A DNA stretch of 64,000 nucleotides, from positions 2,666,001-2,730,000 of the forward strand of contig NZ_RJKL01000001.1 in NCBI RefSeq assembly GCF_003751945.1, in the 5' to 3' direction. The notes beneath the pieces are model-generated. The model was not told the DNA's origin, made no database searches, and was given only the letters and a program-made list of their open reading frames with translations. Of this stretch, positions 61,470 to 64,000 are shown piece by piece; the first letter of the stretch is position 1, and each line of letters starts with the position of its first letter. Made by a program: the position numbers and the translations under genes. Source of the DNA: Couchioplanes caeruleus (lineage in GTDB: Bacteria; Actinomycetota; Actinomycetes; Mycobacteriales; Micromonosporaceae).

Positions 61470-63707
61470 GTGGCGAACCAGAACGGCCGGCCGATCGCGC
61501 CGGCCCGCAAGCTCGTGGCCGCGGTGGTCGGCACCATCGCCGCCTTCGTCATGGTGTTCGGCCTCGGCATGTCGAGCTGGGCGATCGTCGCACTGGGCGT
61601 GGCGATGCTGGCCCTGGCGATCGGCATCGGCATGCTCAACGTGGTCCGCCGCGGCGCCCGCGCCTGGGTCTCGGGCACGGCCCAGGTCAAAGCCGTCTCG
61701 GAACCCCCCGCCACCGCCATCTACGGCCGCGCCGAGCTCGTGATCCTGATCATGGCTCCCGGCCTCCCCGCCGCCGAGGTGACGATCCGTGATCCCCGCG
61801 TCCCGATAGCCAAATGGCCCCACCCCGGCGACATGCTCCCGGTCACCGTCGACGTCGACGACATGCGGCGCGTGAAGATCGACTGGGACCAGGCGGAGCC
61901 GCACAATGCGGCCACGGCGACGGCACCGCCGGCCTTCTACGAGGAAGACCTGCCGGACGACGACCTGCTCGGCGGCGAGCCGGAACCCCCGCCGTGGACC
62001 ACCCGCGACCGCCAATGGGGCCGAGGCCCGGAAGAACCCCCACCGCCACCCCCACCGGCCCCCCGCACGGGCGACCAGGACGACCTCCTCCCGCCACCTC
62101 CGCCGGGCGTGATCGTCCGAGACGCCCCGGGCGGCCCCATCCTCGAGGGCCAGCTCGTGGACGGCGACTACACCCAGCCCCTACCCCGCCGAGCCGGCAC
62201 CGCGACGGCAACAGCCCCACCGCCACCGGCGGCGCCACCCGCCGCGCCGGAAGAACCGGCGGCTCCGGCAGAGCCCTCGGCAGCACCCACGGCTCCCGCA
62301 GAGCCCTCGGCGACACCCGCGGCTCCTGCAGAGCCCTCGGCAGCACCCTCAGCGACCGCAGAGCCCTCGGCGGCGCCGCCTGCGCCGCCCGAAGCGCCGT
62401 CGGCGGCCCCCGCGAAGCCCTCGGCCTCTCCCGCGCCCCCGGAAGCGCCGCCGCCGTCGGCGGCCTTCGCAGCGACACCCGCGGCATCCGAGGCGACTGC
62501 CACGGCGGCCGCTTCGGATGCCGCGGAGCCCTCGGCGGCTCCCGCGGCGGCTCCCGCGGCGCCGACCCGCCCGGCCGACTCTCGACCGCGCCCCCGCCCC
62601 AAGCCGAGATCAGTGACCGTGGAGGAACCGGCGCCGACGTCTCAGCCCTCGGCAGAATCCCCCGACGACGACATCGACCTCCCGCTGGACGGCGACCCCG
62701 AGCCCCCACCGGAAACCCGCCCCCAGGCCCGAGCGGCGATGGCCACCGGCATCATGGCCCCACCGGCCACCGATCCCCCGGCCCAGCCGCTCTCGACCGA
62801 GCCGCGCGCCGCCAGAATCCTCGACACGGAATCGCGTTCCAAGCCGATGGACGACGCCCTCCTGGGCGACCTCGAACCACCTCCCTGGCAGCAGCGCGCC
62901 CCCGAGACACCCTCTGACCCCGATGCCGGCGAATCCTCTGCGGTGCAGGAATCACCCGCCCCGCCCCGGCCCCGATCCGGCAGGACCGCAAGCCCGGCAG
63001 CCTCAGCCCCGCTGAGCGAACAAGCCGCGTCCGACCCGAAGGCCGCCACAGGACTGGCGGCAGCCGTCGCCGCCGGCGTAACGGCCCTCAGCCAGGCTTT
63101 CCGCGCCAAGTCGTCGCCCAAGACCCCGCAGAGATCACCAGCGGCCAGCACCCCTCCGATCCCGGAACAACGCATTGAGCAACAGGAGGCCGCACCCGAG
63201 CGGGTCCCGAGAAGTTCTGTCCCCGAGCAGGGCCAGAGGCGTAGCCCATGGTCCGACCTCGAGGACGGCTTCCAACCGGACGACCGTGCGGACGAGCTCA
63301 TCACGGCGTACCCGAGCGCCCGCCCGGGCTCCGCCGGCGCCATTCACGGCGTGGGTATCACCGTGCTGGTCACTCATCTGGACCGCTCGATCGCCTTCTA
63401 CCGGGAGATGCTGGGCTTCCTGGAGATCGACACCGGCACGGGCAGCGCGGTGCTGGCGTCGGGCGACACCCGGCTGGTCCTGCGCACGGTCCACGACCTG
63501 TCCACCGTCGCGGGCCGCCACATCCACCTCAACCTGGAGGTGGGCGACGTGGAGGCCGTCTACCAGGGCCTGAAGGAAAAGGGCGTCGCCTTCGTCCACG
63601 GCCCCCGCCCGGTGAACAGGGGCGACAAGCTGGAACTCTGGGCCGCGTCGTTCCACGACCCGGACGACCACAACATCGCCATAACCCAATGGAAAGCCAT
63701 CCGCTGA
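61470..63707 (+). CDS. Membrane-anchored protein with long Pro/Ala linker and C-terminal VOC domain
   Basis: 745 aa. Two TM helices occupy ~14-60 (LVAAVVGTIAAFVMVFGLGM, WAIVALGVAMLALAIGIGML), followed by a short soluble domain (~65-145, ELVILIMAPGLPAAEVTIRD). Residues ~150-615 are disordered, Pro/Ala/Glu-rich, with repeats of AEPSAAP. The C-terminal ~622-745 is a VOC/glyoxalase-fold domain (GITVLVTHLDRSIAFYREML, GFLEIDTGTG, FHDPDDHNIAITQW). Such domains bind metals and small ligands; enzymatic activity here is unproven. GTG start with GGGAGG 6 bp upstream. The fusion itself is unusual; a frameshift or merged genes is not suggested by the sequence. Confidence 0.75.
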   Translation: MANQNGRPIAPARKLVAAVVGTIAAFVMVFGLGMSSWAIVALGVAMLALAIGIGMLNVVRRGARAWVSGTAQVKAVSEPPATAIYGRAELVILIMAPGLPAAEVTIRDPRVPIAKWPHPGDMLPVTVDVDDMRRVKIDWDQAEPHNAATATAPPAFYEEDLPDDDLLGGEPEPPPWTTRDRQWGRGPEEPPPPPPPAPRTGDQDDLLPPPPPGVIVRDAPGGPILEGQLVDGDYTQPLPRRAGTATATAPPPPAAPPAAPEEPAAPAEPSAAPTAPAEPSATPAAPAEPSAAPSATAEPSAAPPAPPEAPSAAPAKPSASPAPPEAPPPSAAFAATPAASEATATAAASDAAEPSAAPAAAPAAPTRPADSRPRPRPKPRSVTVEEPAPTSQPSAESPDDDIDLPLDGDPEPPPETRPQARAAMATGIMAPPATDPPAQPLSTEPRAARILDTESRSKPMDDALLGDLEPPPWQQRAPETPSDPDAGESSAVQESPAPPRPRSGRTASPAASAPLSEQAASDPKAATGLAAAVAAGVTALSQAFRAKSSPKTPQRSPAASTPPIPEQRIEQQEAAPERVPRSSVPEQGQRRSPWSDLEDGFQPDDRADELITAYPSARPGSAGAIHGVGITVLVTHLDRSIAFYREMLGFLEIDTGTGSAVLASGDTRLVLRTVHDLSTVAGRHIHLNLEVGDVEAVYQGLKEKGVAFVHGPRPVNRGDKLELWAASFHDPDDHNIAITQWKAIR

Positions 63708-63740
63708 CCGCCGCCGATCATCCCCCGAAAAGAGCGGAAG

Positions 63741-63866
63741 CGGCCGAATCACCCACGCCGGGACGGACGAGGCCGCCGATCACCCACGCCGGGACGGGGA
63801 AGGCCGCCGATCACCCACGCCGGGACGGGGAAGGCCGCCGATCACCCACGCCGGGACCGGAGAGGC
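63741..63866. repeat. 31-bp intergenic tandem repeat
   Basis: Four units with a core ATCACCCACGCCGGGAC start at 63748, 63779, 63810 and 63841, exactly 31 bp apart. The outer units have changes. There are no spacers, so it is not a CRISPR array. Confidence 0.93.
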
Positions 63867-63942
63867 TGCCGATCAGTCCACCCGGAACGCCGGGAGACGG
63901 TCGATATGTCCGCCCGGGGCACGAAGGCCGATGACGGTCGAC

Positions 63943-64000
63943 TCAGCCCAGGATGGTGCGGCGGACGTAGGTCGCATACACCCAGGCGGCCCCGAAGATG
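63943..64000 (-). CDS. C-terminal end of an unidentified minus-strand gene, partial
   Basis: The stop codon is at 63943-63945. Upstream the frame reads IFGAAWVYATYVRRTILG up to the window edge, which looks like the end of a membrane helix with a short basic tail. The gene cannot be identified from 18 residues. Confidence 0.5.
   Translation of the reverse strand, partial: IFGAAWVYATYVRRTILG

Noticed and set aside
63741..63866. CRISPR array
   Set aside because: 31-bp units are directly adjacent without unique spacers, and there are no cas genes.

Overview
The window is very GC-rich DNA with GTG (and one TTG) starts, dense short overlaps and strong codon-position bias. These features, the gene families and the gene order (hrcA-dnaJ-rsmE, hemW, lepA, rpsT-holA, comEC-comEA, degV, rsfS-nadD, obg-rpmA-rplU-rne, ileS with a translational T-box, ndk) indicate a chromosomal segment of an actinobacterium, most probably a member of the Micromonosporaceae (Actinoplanes-like). 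Placement below phylum is inference. No rRNA, tRNA, CRISPR, IS element or prophage was recognised.

Layout. 1-4.1 kb: the start of a lipoprotein gene cut by the window edge, then a two-gene heterodimeric ABC exporter preceded by an IdeR/DtxR-like iron box. 4.1-7.2 kb: rsmE, dnaJ and hrcA (minus strand) under a perfect CIRCE operator. 7.3-15.4 kb: DUF4870 membrane protein, hemW, an enoyl-CoA hydratase-like gene, a lysozyme/transglycosylase-like exported protein, a membrane GAF-PAS sensor without an output domain, a secreted beta-propeller protein and a GlsB/YeaQ-type protein. 15.7-23 kb: lepA with a strong terminator, a MOSC protein carrying low-complexity inserts, a DUF4240 protein, a phosphotransferase, rpsT and holA. 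23-27.9 kb is an accessory stretch: a repeat-bearing membrane protein translationally coupled to holA, a second phosphotransferase, a GH92 glycosidase gene that has lost its 3' end, and an NmrA-like oxidoreductase. 27.9-36.2 kb: comEC-comEA, a PrmC-like methyltransferase, a DUF1444-like protein, degV, a lipoprotein and the histidine phosphatase-rsfS-nadD group. 36.2-49.3 kb: a hybrid histidine kinase, pepN, obg, rpmA, rplU, a lipoprotein, an RNase E/G and a pair of radical-SAM-linked genes. 49.3-53.1 kb: a complete RsbQ-RsbP-RsbV-like energy-stress module in which the phosphatase also carries a C-terminal RsbW-like kinase domain. 53.2-64 kb: a Pro-rich membrane protein, a PlsC-type acyltransferase with a TTG start, ileS with its T-box leader, an AhpD-like protein, an ArsR-type regulator, ndk, a membrane-tethered VOC-domain protein and the end of another minus-strand gene.

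Functionally most of the window is core housekeeping: protein folding and its repression by HrcA, ribosome assembly and translation (rsmE, lepA, rpsT, rpmA, rplU, obg, rsfS, ileS), RNA decay, NAD and heme supply, and DNA uptake. Superimposed on this are signalling genes and an unusual number of short tandem repeats (periods of 15, 18, 21, 30, 31 and 33 bp), both inside reading frames and between genes. The most interesting items are the Rsb module, the mirror-image degeneration of the two ABC subunits together with the iron box, the low-complexity insertion in the MOSC protein, and the GH92 breakpoint.
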